A stretch of 64,000 nucleotides of DNA from Bugula neritina. Lineage: Eukaryota; Bryozoa; Gymnolaemata; Cheilostomatida; Bugulidae. The translations under genes and the position numbers were made by a program. The notes under the pieces are model-generated. The model had not been told where the DNA came from, did no database searches, and was given only the letters and a program-made list of their open reading frames with translations. Location of the stretch: positions 837,501 to 901,500 of the forward strand of contig OZ037765.1 of the NCBI GenBank assembly GCA_964035545.1, given 5' to 3'. Below, in pieces: positions 19,812-44,399 of the stretch (positions are counted from its first letter, which is position 1; each line of letters opens with the position of its first letter).

Positions 19812-21215
19812 TCATAGTTGCTCAAGATTAGTCCACAGAAGTGCCGAGAGGACTAGAATAGCCAGGGATCTTGAGATCTGTTCAGCTACAGAGTTTGAGA
19901 CTTGAGCTAGAATTCTTTTCACGTCCCACTCTACCTTCACTGGCTCACCTAAATGCAAGAACAGAAAATGTTCTACATCTCTGTAAATTAAAAAAGTGCT
20001 GCAGTGTTAAGTTGAAGGGCATATTAAAAAAGCTGAAAGATATAAAGAATAAAAAAATTAAATACAAATTATTACTTGCATGTAAAAAAGTGTGTTACTT
20101 TTTTTAAATTTTTATGGTAGATTTATTTGTTTATATTACTGTTTTCTTTTATTTTATATCACAGATTTGAAATTTGAAATTTTTTGGAGGAGGTCATTGC
20201 ATGTATTATAAGATTAAAACTGGCTGCAAGAAACATGTGCACACTTTTATATATATCTACTATCAATTGATGAATGAAACTTATATAAACTTAAATGTGG
20301 ACAACTTTATAAGTTTTCTGTTAATCAATGCAGGCTATTCTGCTTCAATATGATACTCTATTTGATTCGCATTAAACAGAAATAAATTTTTAAAGCCAAT
20401 TATTCACTAAACTTTATGTCTTTTTCATGCAATAATCAACAATTACGTTTTAAATTGAATGATTTTACGAGATATAATGGCGCCAAATGACAGCAGACGC
20501 ATATATCAAATTTGAAATAGTCAACTTGCCAAAGTCAAACATAATTTGTAAAACAATTTGCTCTTGTTAATTACACAAGCAATTAAGTTAACTAAATCAT
20601 AATTAGCAAAATTAAAATTAACAGCAAATAATATCTATCAATATTTTTACAACATTTTTCATTTAGTTGTGATTATTTTATTCAGTTAGTTCAAACTATT
20701 GAAAATGTTTCAACTATAAGAAAATTATGATTTAAACATGTTATATGTTTTAGATCAATTTCTTGAGATATGGTTAAAAATATTTAACAATCTTTATTGT
20801 TTTATAATTCTTTTTTTCAATAAGCATTTTTTTTTCAGAAAGGCAAAATTGGTTATAATTATTCATTTTTACTACAAAATATATGTTTACAATTTATAAT
20901 TGCTGATATATTTTGATCAGTTGTAGTCTATGATGTTGACTAAAATATACTCAGAGTGTAACTGTGTATATATGAACTTATTTACAAAACAACTTACATT
21001 ATATCAGTATTGATGCTTTCATGTTATAAGCTATAACTGTACATTGATTATCAGGAGTTATCTCTCTCATTGAATATTGCACTTTTCGTATTTAGTTTAA
21101 GATTAACTATTCATGCATATATTAGGAAAAAATAGAAGCGTAACAAGTAACACCAACTAACTCTTATACAAACTCATCTATACGCCATTTGAAGATACAC
21201 AAGTTACAGCTAGGT
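19812..21215 (-). pseudogene. Relic IgR copy: decayed exon G tail and intact exon H
   Basis: 19812-19948 is a complete exon H (acceptor TTTAG, then EPVKVEWDVKRILAQVSNS, a hydrophobic tail, stop TGA). About 1.2 kb upstream, 21171-21215 matches only the 3' end of exon G (AVTCVSSNGV), and its donor GT is mutated to AT. No A-F exons lie between here and IgR2. Either a decayed extra gene, or an alternative last exon for IgR2, whose own exon H is at 21796-21932. Confidence 0.65.
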
Positions 21216-21795
21216 ATAGATACAATATAAGACTCAATAAACAATAAAACTATTAAATTCAAGTGTAATGTGAAGTAGATACTCCATCTCAGCTTTTTCT
21301 GCTCTTTTCTCTTTATATAACTCAGGAGGAATGACAACACTGAAATAATGCAGCAGAAAAATCACACAATTAGCTTGAGCACATCATAATATATTGTATA
21401 GTTAATATGTCATATACTGTTTGGGTTCTTGTTTTGAAATTTTATGCTCAACAGGTATATAGGATTGAATTAATATTTCTAGTACAATTTTCTGTGCTAA
21501 ATGACACTGATGCTACATTTTGTGGATGTATTTCTTTAACTTTTTAAGAAATTTTAAGCAAGTATATTTAATAAATCACGCTATAGGAATGTTTACTTTT
21601 AAAATTTATATTATATATTATTGTTTTTGTCTATTGATCTTAACTTCCTACTAACTGCTTTGAAAATGAACATTAAAAATCATATTTACAATATAAACTA
21701 TTTTTGTATTAAATTATCAAATCATCATTTTGTAATTTTAAAGAATATTTAAACAAACCTTTTGTTCTGCGACATTCTAACATATATATATACAC

Positions 21796-32518
<10,723 letters not shown>

Positions 32519-33294
32519 CTTGTCTTGTGCTCCAATAAGAAAACTTTCTAATGAAATACTTTTTAACTATATAGTTCACTTTTTTGCTTTATGAAGAATA
32601 GGAATATATTATATTTTAGATTTGCATTTTCTTACAAAAGTTGTATTGATTTGAATTTAAATAGCTTTAATTATTTTCTGTAATAATTGAATTACTTGAT
32701 GCCAAAAATAGTTCGGATTGTTTGGTACACATTAATCTAATATAGTAAACTTTTTTTATATTTTTAGCTACGTTTTAATTGGGTCACAGTGGACACACTT
32801 TTTCTCATTCATCACAAATTTTGTTGGTAGTTGCTTCTCCTGCAGTGAAAACTCTTGATAAAAAGTTTTAAACATGCTATGAAACTTTCTGTTTTTTATA
32901 TATTATAGCTAAGAAGCAAGTATATGACAGAATGCTTTTCTCAACATTAGCAATAGTTTTCCCCAACTACCAACCTGTTTACAAATATAGCTATACTGCA
33001 TGCAATTTGCAGGTTTAAAGTGCATGCAAGTAACTTCAGTTTTGTTTCTAAATTTTATTTTATTTTCATTCTTTATGATTTAAACTAATTACATTATAGT
33101 ATATTACATTAGTATAAAAAATTATATAAATATTATATATAATATTTTGTAATAATGCTAAAACATGGCCTACCAATTAACAGTTAAACTAAAAGTTGTA
33201 TTAACAAAAAATGTATGTCTGAAAATAAGAAAATCATCATAATATTCTTTTCAGAATACTAATATAAGCTCACAACTTATCTTGGAGTTATGTT
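32519..33294. other. IgR1-IgR2 intergenic spacer
   Basis: Only 776 bases between the IgR1 stop and the IgR2 start; AT-rich. A possible decayed SINE family-1 trace lies around 32815-32990. No other gene seen. Confidence 0.5.
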
Positions 33295-36200
33295 TTAAAT
33301 AGGAGAAATAAAAAAGTATATAACAATAAGAATTAAAAAGAACAAATTTTGAATTGAGGTGGAAAAGCTGTTTGAGCGCATTACGTAGTTTAACTTCCAT
33401 GTCACGACAGCGGACTTTCCTACAGAAACGACAAGAAATGCAAACAATTGGCTGCTTAGAATGTTTGCAAGCTGCAATGAAATGCAGAGATTTAATTTTA
33501 AACATTTTAATAATAATATTAAAATTTAAATTATATATACTGATGCATACAAAATTAATATTTTTAAAGTTATATTTTCACTCATGAATTTATTTAGAAG
33601 TATAAAAAAACTAAGAGCAAATTTATTGGTCAGAAAATATATAAGCTACTTTGTTGAAAAAATATTCAATCTCTTTTAAATTTTAGCAACTAATCAGTTT
33701 TATAATTTTACCATCATGTACTGTATTGTTTTATAGTAACTTTCAGGACTGTTTATTAATACACATTTTATAATTTTCATCTATAATATAACCATTTAGA
33801 AATAATACAATAATATTCATCATATATTACATCATTACAATATATTATTACACAATATAATTATAACTATAATTAATTCTCTAATAATCAAAGTATTACT
33901 ATCTAAATAATACTATACTAGAACACTTGAAATAACTTTTATTAGTAAATATTTGGATATTCTAAGATTTAATGCTATGAAATTTTTGGCATCTGGAAGC
34001 ATCAAACCCAAACAAGAACAACATTTGTTTGTTATATAATAATTCAAGTATTTACTGTACCATTGTCAGCCTGACATGAAATATCAACTACTCCAGTCTG
34101 TGACACATCACGTAGGTCTGCTTGAGACAGATTCAGGGTGGCTGTGTTTGTTTCAATGACCACCCCACCCACCATCCATGTGAATGTGTCAGGTCTAGGT
34201 CTAAACTCAAGATAATCAGTGCAGGATAAAGTAGTATAATTGCTGAAAATAAAGTCCAAGTCTAAAGCTTTTGTTTCTCGAGCTTCAAGATCTGAAAATA
34301 AATTACATTAAAACTGCAAAATATTCTTAAAAATGGCAATGAATATTTCTTTTGATTAACCACTTGGAATGAGTTAAGTTTATTGAACGTTATAAAAACA
34401 TTTTTGTATAATAAAGATTAGGCTGTCCCACAAAGCCAGTGTAAAGTATTTGCAGAGTATAGCAAGTATATGATAAGTAGACTTGTATAAAGTACAAACT
34501 GTGACATCAAAATTTATTATAACTCTGATTTAAAGAGTTTCAGGGACTTCTATCAGCTAGAGAAAACTTCACATTTTTCTCAAACCCAAGAGAGCGTAAA
34601 AGTGGTGTATATATGTGAACACTTCTGCATGATCCACAAAACTATGTTGCTGTGTGATGGAAAAAATTTAAAAATTTTACCAGTTATAATATTAGCCTCA
34701 GAAACATAGTGAAACTAAAGAAACAACATTTTTCCAAGTATTTCTTTTGCGTTTCCTAAATCTTCGTCTAAATAATCACAAAACTAAAACAAGTCTGTTT
34801 TAGTACATAATATTTGAATAATTTGCAAATAAATAAATAAACATTTATACAAATTGGAATTATAGCTCAATTGAAAAGGCTTAATCAAACCCACACAAAT
34901 GTATGTACTATCAATAGAGCAAGCTGTTACTTACAGGTTTGTAGAAATGTTATCTCTACATCTACTTCACTGATCTCATCTGAACACTTCATTGTGAAAC
35001 CTTCTCTATCCTTCTTCTGAGGTACATAGACTCCAGTGTTGGAGTTGTTCCCTCTTTGAGTTATATCAATATCTGTTTGGTTTATCTGGGCCAACACTAG
35101 TTGTAATGACAGCATAAGGAATTAGTCAGGTAAAACTCTCAAGGCTTGAAATGTTAAATAAAGTAAACTACAAACAGTTAAATGACATTAATGTGATTTG
35201 TAAACATTTTAGTAGAGTAATAATAATTGTTTTGAATATCAACGCTATAAGCATGCATACTAGACACTATAAGCATGCATACTAGATACTATAAGCATAC
35301 ATACTAGATACTATAAGCATGTATATTAGATACTATAAGCATACATACTAGATACTATAAGCATACATACTAGATACTATAAGCATACATACTAGATACT
35401 ATAAGCATACATACTAGATACTATAAGCATACATACTAGATACTATAAGCATACATACAAGATACTTTAAGCATACATACTAGATACTATAAGCATGTAT
35501 ACTAGATAGATACTATAAGCATGCATACTAGATACTATAAGCATGCATACAAGATACTTTAAGCATACATACTAGATACTATAAGCATGTATACTAGATA
35601 GATACTATAAGCATGCATACTAGATACTATAAGCATGTATATTAGACACTATAAGTTTGTATTTTAGACATTATATTGTATATACCCTGCCTTAACTTAC
35701 TATATAAGTATATACCCTGCCTTAACTTACTGTAAGTATATACTCTGTCTTAACATACCGTAAGTATATATCCTGTCTTAACTTACTGTAAGTATATACT
35801 CTGTCTTAACTTACTATAAGTATATACTCTGTCTTAACTTACTGTAAGTATATACTCTGTCTTAACTTACTGTAAGTATATATCCCGTCTTAACTTACTG
35901 TAAGTATATACTCTGCCTTAACTTACTGTAAGTATATATCCTGTCTTAACTTACTGTAAGTATATATCCTGTCTTAACTTACTGTAAGTATATATCCTGT
36001 CTTAACTTACTGTAAGTATATATCCTGTCTTAACTTACTGTAAGTATATATCCTGTCTTAACTTACTGTAAGTATATATCCTGTCTTAACTTACTGTAAG
36101 TATATACTCTGTCTTAACTTACTGTAAGTATATATCCCTGGCTGCTGATCTATTTTCAGACATCGTACTGTCAGATTCACGTCTTCTATTGGTGGATCAG

Positions 36201-39200
36201 GAGTGGCTATCATTAGTATCTCAATGATGGGAAATGTGGTTGTAGTTGCTAATGTTGTTGTAGTTGTTAATGCTATTGTTGTTGTTGATGTTGTTGTTGG
36301 TGGTGTGGTGGATGTTGTTTTAGTAGTAGTAGAAGCAGTAGTAGTAGTAGTAGGACTTGTGAGTTTAGTGGTTGTCATTTGACTAGTTGTTGTTTCTGTA
36401 GAAAGATTTGTTTGCAGAGTTTAGTTTTTAATTTTTATTGTGATTTCATACCAAAAAAGCTGTAATTTTACATTTTCATCGTACTTAATATGAAAATTAA
36501 AGCAGGAGTTGCTGTTAATGCTTCATATGTTGCAAAAGCTATTAGATAGAAGCTTTTAAAGATTATTCTGTAAAAATAAAGTTCTCTATACGGTAGCCTA
36601 TATATAATTGTTTGATCAGTTTAGAATATAATTTTTCACAAAAGGCAAAACACTGCAAGGTAGTGTTTTTAAGAAAGAAAATCTATAGCACAAAACAAAT
36701 TCTAAAATTAGTAACAAATTTGCCAATCAAATGGGAAAAGAAAATTGATGGATTATTTTTGAAAAATACTAAACTTCACTTACCCTCAGGTTTCCAGATA
36801 ATATTCCATTTCACAAGCAAACTTCTCACTGTTGCACAATGTAATTGGTTAATGACATGAACTAAACAATTTAATTGGTTAATGACATGTAATGTATACT
36901 TCACTATAATAAAATCAGAGTATTACATTATTATAGTTATACTAGTTAGTTATAGTTATACTAGTTGGTGTTAGTTACTGAGTTTCCTGGTTTGAAATAC
37001 GCTTTAGTATAAGTACATAGGTTTATTCTAGTGCTAATAAATTATGAGCTCTAGGTTATATCTGATAAGCAAAGATCCCAGGAAAGAGTTACTGTAGACA
37101 CATAGAGGGGTGTACACACATAAAGGGGTGTACCCAGATAAAGGGGTGTACCCAGATAGAGGGGTGTACACAGGTAGAGGGGTGTACACAGATAGAGGGG
37201 TGTACCCAGATAGAGGGGTGTACACAGATAGAGGGGTGTACACAGATAGAGGGGTGTACACAGATAGAGGGGTGTACACAGGTAGAAGGGTTTACACAGA
37301 TAGAGGGGTGTACACAGATAGAGGGGTGTACACAGATAGAGAGGTGTACACAGATAGAGGGGTGTACCCAGATAGAGGGGTGTACCCAGATAGAGGGGTG
37401 TACACAGATAGAGGGGTGTACACAGACAGAGGGGTGTACACAGATAGAGGGGTGTACACAGATAGAGGGGTGTACACAGATAGAGGGGTGTACACAGATA
37501 GAGGAGTGTACACAGATAGAGGGGTGTACACATCATACTAATGTAATATACAGATATGCAGCAAGAAGGGAAAAGAAATAAAGCTTACTGAATGTGTCGT
37601 ATGCCCTGCAGGTTATAGTCTCATTGAATTCACTAAAAGTGCCCGGATACCATCTCCGTCTGAGAGAGAAATTACCGAATTGTGAATAAACAGGGGACCG
37701 TCTGGTCCATAAGTAGTTGGTTGGTGGAGGTCGGCTTGTGACGTAGTTGTCACAGTCCAGCTCTACTCCATCAGAATTATATAGATTTAGTGTTTGCTCT
37801 AAACCTTGAGTCGCTTCTATGTAGTCTACATAAATCAAAGTAGTAATTAGGAAATCACATTGACATTTGACAAAAAACTAGAACAATGAATAAAAATTAT
37901 TCTATCCTAATTACTTGTACAACTATTTTAAGTTCAACATAAATAACATGTATAAAGATGTAAATATTAATTATTATTTGTTTTAAAACATTCATTCTGT
38001 AGCTGAGCAGGTTAAACAAGTCAACTAAATTCAGCTAAAATTATTTACCATCAACAATATTGGTTCAATGAAACTGAGACAAATATCTTAAGCTAAAATA
38101 GGCCTTTAGACTTTAGCTTATATAACTTACATTTTGGTGTAATATTCCTAACAACCATTGTGTGTAGTGTAGCCCTGTCCAACCCATAGTACTTGTTGTA
38201 ACACCTGATAGTAAACGATTCCTTATCCGTGATTTCATATACAACCCCAAGCCTTCCTGGGGCTGTTGTCAGGGGTATTTCTTGAGTAACTCCATTTTTT
38301 ATCACATCTAAAAGAAACCTTCATGTAAATTTCTCCATTTGTCTATTTATAAATTATCCAGGGATATAAAAAGTTATAAATAATTGCTCAAGCAATACAA
38401 AATTGACTTCCTGTAATGCTAAGCAGCGCATGAACATGACCTCAATGAGTTATCTTTTCAACTAGTAGAGCAAAGCTCTTCTAAAGAACTTTCTCATAGT
38501 GATTGCTTACAGAGTAAAAAGCTTTGATTTCTACAAAAATAATCCATGATTCACACTACATAATCAAACGAGTTCAATCATGAAATATACAGAAATTTCA
38601 TTTATTAGTTTGGTAACTGGTAAGTATATACACACTTTATTTTTAATTATTTGTTAGGCAATTATAGGTCACCAATGTATTTTTATTATCAAGTACGTTT
38701 TATATTTACTCAAACTTTAGCAACTTGATTCATATCAAAACAGGTATTTTAGCAAGAAATAAACAAACAAAATAATGATGAGTAAAACCTATCACTATAG
38801 AATGTTAGTGGTGAAGGGTCAAGGTCTTGTTGGTACAGACAGGTTATATTATCCTGAATATCCTTGACCTACCGTACTGATAGTCAAAAGGCTGGTCGTC
38901 AACACAAACTACATAAAAGTTAGTTCCGACAAGGAAATCATTTTCTTGAAGTATCATTTCTAGATTTCCGGAAGGATTCAACAAGGAATCTGTAAGCAAA
39001 GAGGGTGTTTATTGTGTGTGTGTGTGTGCGCGTGTGTGTGTGCGCGAGTGCAAGGTGCGAGTGCGCAAGTGTATGTGTGCGTAATCCTGCACAAATTGTC
39101 AAGCATTTAGATTATATACAGTCTGAAAAATTCATCTCCTGTGACCCCTCAATTGTGGGGTCGCAGGAGATGAATTTCCCAGACTGTTCAGATTTTACTA

Positions 39201-42200
39201 GTTTTTAAAGTAATTAGTTACTCTTAGAATTAATTCCCGGGAAGTATTTATAGTTACTTACTACCAATTGGACCAATCGTATTGCCTGACTCAAAATCAT
39301 CCATTGTTAAGTGGTAGAGGGAGCCGTCGTATCCATAGCAAGCAAAAGGGTTCGAATGTGCTGCTAACGACTGGATAGAAATGTTTATCCTTAGCAAAAC
39401 TGAGTCAGACATCTTGAGCAGCTCCTCACAATAAAGTCTGTCAGGTTTTGTAAACCGAATAGGCCCGTGATCAATAAACTGTTGGCTGATAATTGGTAGA
39501 GCAGATATTCCACTGGTAGTTACTTGACAGCCTATTTGAGAGTCTAAATATTTAACGTAAAGCTTAGTCATGCTTGGAAATTGGCTAGCGTTGCACACGA
39601 CTTCCACGGTGTCGCCTACTCTTACAGGCGGCTTGTACTTGTACTTGAAATGTCCTTTCACTATAGGAAACTCTAAAATATTGTCACGATACATATGACA
39701 TTCAAAGCATCTTCAGTTTAGGTAATGCTGTTCACCGTAGCCTAAGAACTAAAAGTGTTACGTCAGTGTAGTATTAGAACCAGAAAAATACAAACATACC
39801 TGATGGAAGCAGGGCTGAGTGCCAAGTCACTTTGTAAGTAACATTTACTTTTATTCCTGAAAATAAGTTACAAACGAAATAGCTTTTCACATGTTATAGC
39901 TTCCAGAGTAACCTTTGCATTGAATGCTAATAAATTTATAGAAGAAAATGTTTAAATTTTACTCAGTTTTATTTTGCTATTTATTTAACAATAATGATTG
40001 TATTTTGTACATGGACATCTGTAAACACACATAATAAACATGAAGAAATAATTTAAAATTGCCTGCATGGCCCAAATCAACTATCCTATTTCAAGTTATT
40101 CAAGGTATAACTATATAAAGTATGAGATATTTTATTTAACCATTCATGCTCTATCAATCTAAACTAACTTGAGTTGTGGTATCATTATTATTTTAGCAGT
40201 TAATTAAACAATTTTAATTGTAAATTTTCAATTTTTTTAGTCTAAAATTCTAATAAATTTGCCTCATATATATGAGTAATTAACCTTTCGATTTTGATAA
40301 ATTTCACTTCAATTTATTGCATAAAGTACTATAAAATCTAGCACTGAACAGTGACCTAGATTATGTTTTATACAATTTCTTTAACTTGTTATTTTGCTAC
40401 ATCATAGAAAGAACTTACCTAAGTTGTTGGAAACTTCACAGACTACTCTATCATCACTGTATGTAGTTGTTCTGTCAAAACCTTCTCTGGGTCTGTGAGT
40501 GAAAGTGCTAGTGAAACCCACAAGCTGTCCAAAGTGTATCCACGTATACTGGAAACTGGCAGGTCTTCCAATCACGCGAGAGCTACAATCCAGCACCAGT
40601 TCTACATCAAATGATTGGCTGTATTCAATGGGTGAGCGTCTCTTTGCAGCTATGTCTACAATTTCAGCAGAAAACTTGTAAAACTTCTGCCCTTCCTGTG
40701 TCTCCAAGGAAACCTCCAGCGTACATTCAAACCCGATAACCATTACACTACGGGGACTACTGGGTTAACTCAATACACAAACTAATGGAGTTTCTATATA
40801 CAAGTATACCTATAATAGTCTCAGATCTAAAGATGCAATATTTGTACAATGGTTTTTTGCCAATGTTCATCCAAAGGCAGTAAAATCTGCTCTTACCAAC
40901 TCATTCAGCCTTTTCAATTTAGTTCAACTATGTTCTACAGTGTATGAGAGGTTGTCACATTGAATTTTTGCTATAAAGGTTGGGTGAGTTTCTAGCCTTC
41001 AAATGATATAAAAGCACCACTTACATTAACAGCTATACAAGCCTGTAAATAGCCAAACAAGCTGAACCCTGGTCTTGTGTTTATTGCTTGTAGCTGCTCT
41101 AACAAATTGTCAACAATAACTCAAAATATTTATGCAGAAGACTTACAATTTGGAAGTATAAATCTGACAGCTTTAGTGACCCCTAGTTGTCCTTCAAGGC
41201 CAGTTGGCCATTCATAACAGAAGATGAAGAATCCTGGCCTCTCGGTTTTTTGAGGAGTAAAAGAGCCGGAATTTCCATTGTGGTCAGTGATGTTATAGTG
41301 TACAGTACCTCTAATCACCTCTGTCAATCAGAATTATGATTATAGTCAAAACCTTAGATTCCTTTGTAGCACATACAAAGTTTTAATTTGACACTAAATA
41401 TGTCTAAAAAGTGGTTGTTTCATCAATGATTGAAATTGTAGAGTTTTGTCAAAAAATCAATTTCAGAAACCAATTTTTGTAAATCTGGTTCACAGTAGCA
41501 TCTTAAACTTGTATATATAGAATATTGTTTTGGAATTGAAAATTTTAATGTATAGGGAACTTGTTTTTCTGAAAAAACTTGTTTTCAAAGTGTTGCTTTC
41601 CAAAATTGATTGCCTACGATATTCTGTTACACATCTGAAAGTCAATCTTAAATACAGCGATTCTAAATTAATTCACACTGTGTACTCTAATTCATAGTTC
41701 ATAGCTACTATGCAACTACGTTTTGCTGCCGATAAATAAATTAGAACAAAAATGTAATTTAGAAAAGACAATTCTTGTTTTTTGCACTAATAACATTTCA
41801 AAGTCTCGGAAGATTTGCATACTGTATTGTCTGTATACAAGTTTAGCATCAAATCATCATCTCTGAAGTTGTAGCCTTTCTTACAGAATATACATTTACA
41901 AACTTTCAACACTTCCTTTTAAAATTATGCCGGCCAACAGTAAAACTTGAAGAGTACCAATGACTGAGGCTAAAGAATTGGCAAGCCAAAGGCCAAGAAG
42001 CTCCATTTCAACTTTACCAATAGGCCTAAATCACAACTGATATATTTAAATCACTGTAATTGGAAGACTAACTGTATGAGATTCTTGTATATCTAGTTGA
42101 AGTTGTTTTACAAAACACGGAGAACCTTCTCCCTTCCTGAATACTCTGCTCCTGGGGAATTTCCATTGTAAGGCTGCGGGATTGTCCTAAATCAGCACAT

Positions 42201-42871
42201 CACATCAGTGATCAGCATCAATATATCAATACAACTAACTAATTGACAGTTGCCAGCTGACAGTTGCTAGTTGACAGTTGCTAGTTGACAGTTGCCAGTT
42301 GCTAATGGCTAGTTGCTAAATGCTAGTTGAAAGTTGCTAGTTGCTAAATTCTAGTTGACAGTTGCTAGTTGGTAGTAGCTAGTTCCTTTAATGGCAAAAA
42401 ACTCTCTTTTACTTAGTTTTATCATTTATCATTTTATCATTCCATTGTTTTTAAGTTTATATTGACTAACATAAAAACTATTTGCTTATAAGTAATAAAA
42501 AATAGTTTTAACGAGCATAATTGAAAAGATCTAGTCTAACATAATATATGAATATTTCGCCTTACGAATGATGCTCATTTTAGCCAATTAACAAAGTTTT
42601 AAAAATACTTTATAATGTGAAGCACTTTACTAATAGCTAGACAACTCCTGCATTGTAAATATTTTTTAGAGCGTAGGCTTTAGAAATTTAAGACTGTTTT
42701 GTATGATGGCTAAAATAGTTTGCTACCTCAACTAATATTATAACTTTTCAGTCTATAAAACCCCCTAAATCCCACCCAGCAACACATCATACTTATACAC
42801 TAACCCTGTTGATGGGATGCAGAGACTAAACATAATAGAATGTAGAGAATCGTGCAACTTCCAGTCATCAT
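33295..42871 (-). CDS. IgR1: expanded Ig-family member with extra module and domain X
   Basis: 808 codons, minus strand. Exons: 42805-42871 (signal peptide, start MMTGSC, core ILYILLCLV), 42073-42186 (A1), 41147-41320 (B1), 40419-40655 (C1), 39800-39856 (D1), 39262-39672 (X), 38873-38989 (A2), 38131-38307 (B2), 37589-37825 (C2), 36784-36828 (D2), 36123-36395 (E), 34935-35096 (F), 34061-34291 (G), 33295-33419 (H, stop TAA). All junctions after exon 1 are phase 1. X is a 137-codon exon with five Cys and PPVRVGDTVEVVC, probably an Ig-like fold. E starts with a long Thr-rich (mucin-like) stalk. H has VVTWKLNYV and a hydrophobic tail ending FFISPI, again GPI-like. The exon G donor is the least certain: GTACAG at 34060 keeps phase 1, while the nearby GTAAAT does not. 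Its signal peptide is one exon, unlike IgR2-5. Confidence 0.72.
35240..35660. repeat. 22-bp minisatellite, IgR1 E-F intron
   Basis: About 19 copies of a ~22-bp unit containing CTATAAGCATACATACTAGA, with GCATG/GCATA variants. No clear splice site in the unit. Confidence 0.9.
35690..36122 (-). repeat. 28-bp minisatellite carrying exon E donor (IgR1)
   Basis: About 16 copies of a 28-bp unit adjoining exon E. On the minus strand each contains TATATACTTACA|GTAAGTTA, the genuine end of exon E and its donor (36122/36123). The intronic half of the unit differs from the exon E arrays of IgR3 and IgR5. Confidence 0.93.
37095..37531. repeat. 18-bp minisatellite (GTACACAGATAGAGGGGT)
   Basis: About 24 copies with few variants in the C2-D2 intron of IgR1, about 60 bases past exon C2. 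All six frames are mostly open, giving spurious frames. G-rich on the plus strand. Confidence 0.95.
39016..39080. repeat. GT/GC-rich microsatellite
   Basis: Interrupted (GT)n with GCGC and GTGCGA variants in the X-A2 intron of IgR1. Confidence 0.85.
39119..39186. mobile_element. Short hairpin element
   Basis: Inverted arms of about 30 bases, CAGTCTGAAAAATTCATCTC ... and its near-complement ending CAGACTG, with a six-base loop. Lies in the X-A2 intron of IgR1. Size and symmetry fit a small MITE, but a structured RNA element cannot be excluded. Confidence 0.6.
40738..40757 (-). repeat. Partial tRNA-like element (family 2)
   Basis: GTCCCCGTAGTGTAATGGTT, identical over 20 bases to the heads at 9402 and 15824, then diverging. 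Lies just upstream of IgR1 exon C1. Confidence 0.5.
42236..42376. repeat. 14-bp minisatellite (CTAGTTGACAGTTG), IgR1 intron 1
   Basis: About 9 imperfect copies of the same monomer found in the equivalent intron of IgR2 (31020-31315). The array begins about 50 bases upstream (in transcript sense) of the exon A1 acceptor at 42187. Confidence 0.85.
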
Positions 42872-43027
42872 AGAATTGCTACAATCAAGAGAAGCATTCA
42901 GTAATCAGGTTTAGATGTACGATATAGATAATAAATTATACAGAAAGTAAATCATTGGTACTTGATGTGAGATTTATGGTATGTAGTCTGCAGTGTGATT
43001 TGTAATTTATTAGCATCGTAAGTCAGC

Positions 43028-43352
43028 ATATGAGTCAGTATATACTCAGCATATGAGTCAGTATATGAGTCAGTATATAGTCGGTATATAGTCAGTATAT
43101 AGTCAGCATATGAGTCAGTATATAGTCAGCATATGAGTCAGTATATAGTCATTATATAGTCAGTATATAGTCAGCATATGAGTCAGTATATAGAGTATAT
43201 GAGTCAGTATATGAGTCAGTATATAGTCAGTATATAGTCAGTATATAGTCAGTATATAGTCAGCATATGAGTCAGTATATAGAGTATATGAGTCAGTATA
43301 TAGTCAGCATATGAGTCAGTATATAGTCAGCATATGAGTCAGTATATGAGTC
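43028..43352. repeat. CAGTATATGAGT / CAGTATATAGT array
   Basis: About 30 short units of 11-12 bp alternating two variants, upstream of the IgR1 start. Confidence 0.9.
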
Positions 43353-44202
43353 AGCATGCAGTATGGGCTACAACTGTGGAGCTAATACCAGCAAATAATA
43401 TATGTCATCAGAACAATATTTTCTTTCTATAAAGAATTTTTTGCCAGTAAAATAAATTAAGAATTCAAACTTTTTCTTTTTTGTAACACAATAAGATTTT
43501 GCACAAGCCTATGAAAGAAACTGCTATAACAATATTAGGAATTTTTATATCAAGAGATTACTACAGCTCAAAGTTGACAGAGCAACAACTGTACTCATAT
43601 ATCATGTGAGACCTTTAAGTGAGATCTTTCAAACTATTGCCTGCAGTACAGCTTAACCGTCAGCGTGTACTTCACAACACTGGAGTATATAGATTGATAA
43701 AAGCAATGTCAAATCATTGAAATGATCTAGTTTTAGATGACATATGTAAGAAAGGTGCTATAGAACTTTTCAATATTCTGCTATTTTTGTTCCTGTGGCA
43801 TCTTATTGGCAAATTTTCTTGACATTTTTTTTATAAGTTTGAGTCTCTTAATAAATGAGTAATAGCATACTTAACCTCTAAATAGCCTTGTAGCTCTTTC
43901 TATAATAGGCCTACAGTATATTCATTATTCATACTGCATATTTACCATAATACTCTATATATAATAGTATACTTATATGTATATTGCATTTACATATGTA
44001 CGCATTAAGTTGTAAATTCAGAATATATATTATATTTTATTTCATTTATAGTATGTTATATGACTTATATCATATCTATGAAATGTTATTCAATACTTCA
44101 TCAAATTTACGCATGTTTTATTGCAAATAATTCAATACAATATTAATTTATGCATAAAATAACATATTTTGAAATCAATGTAATTAATTAAGTATTTTTA
44201 TT

Positions 44203-44399
<197 letters not shown>

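Noticed and set aside
37051-37541. Open frames on both strands through GTACACAGATAGAGGGGT repeats
   Set aside because: The 18-bp unit is a multiple of three with no stops in several frames; it is intronic to IgR1.
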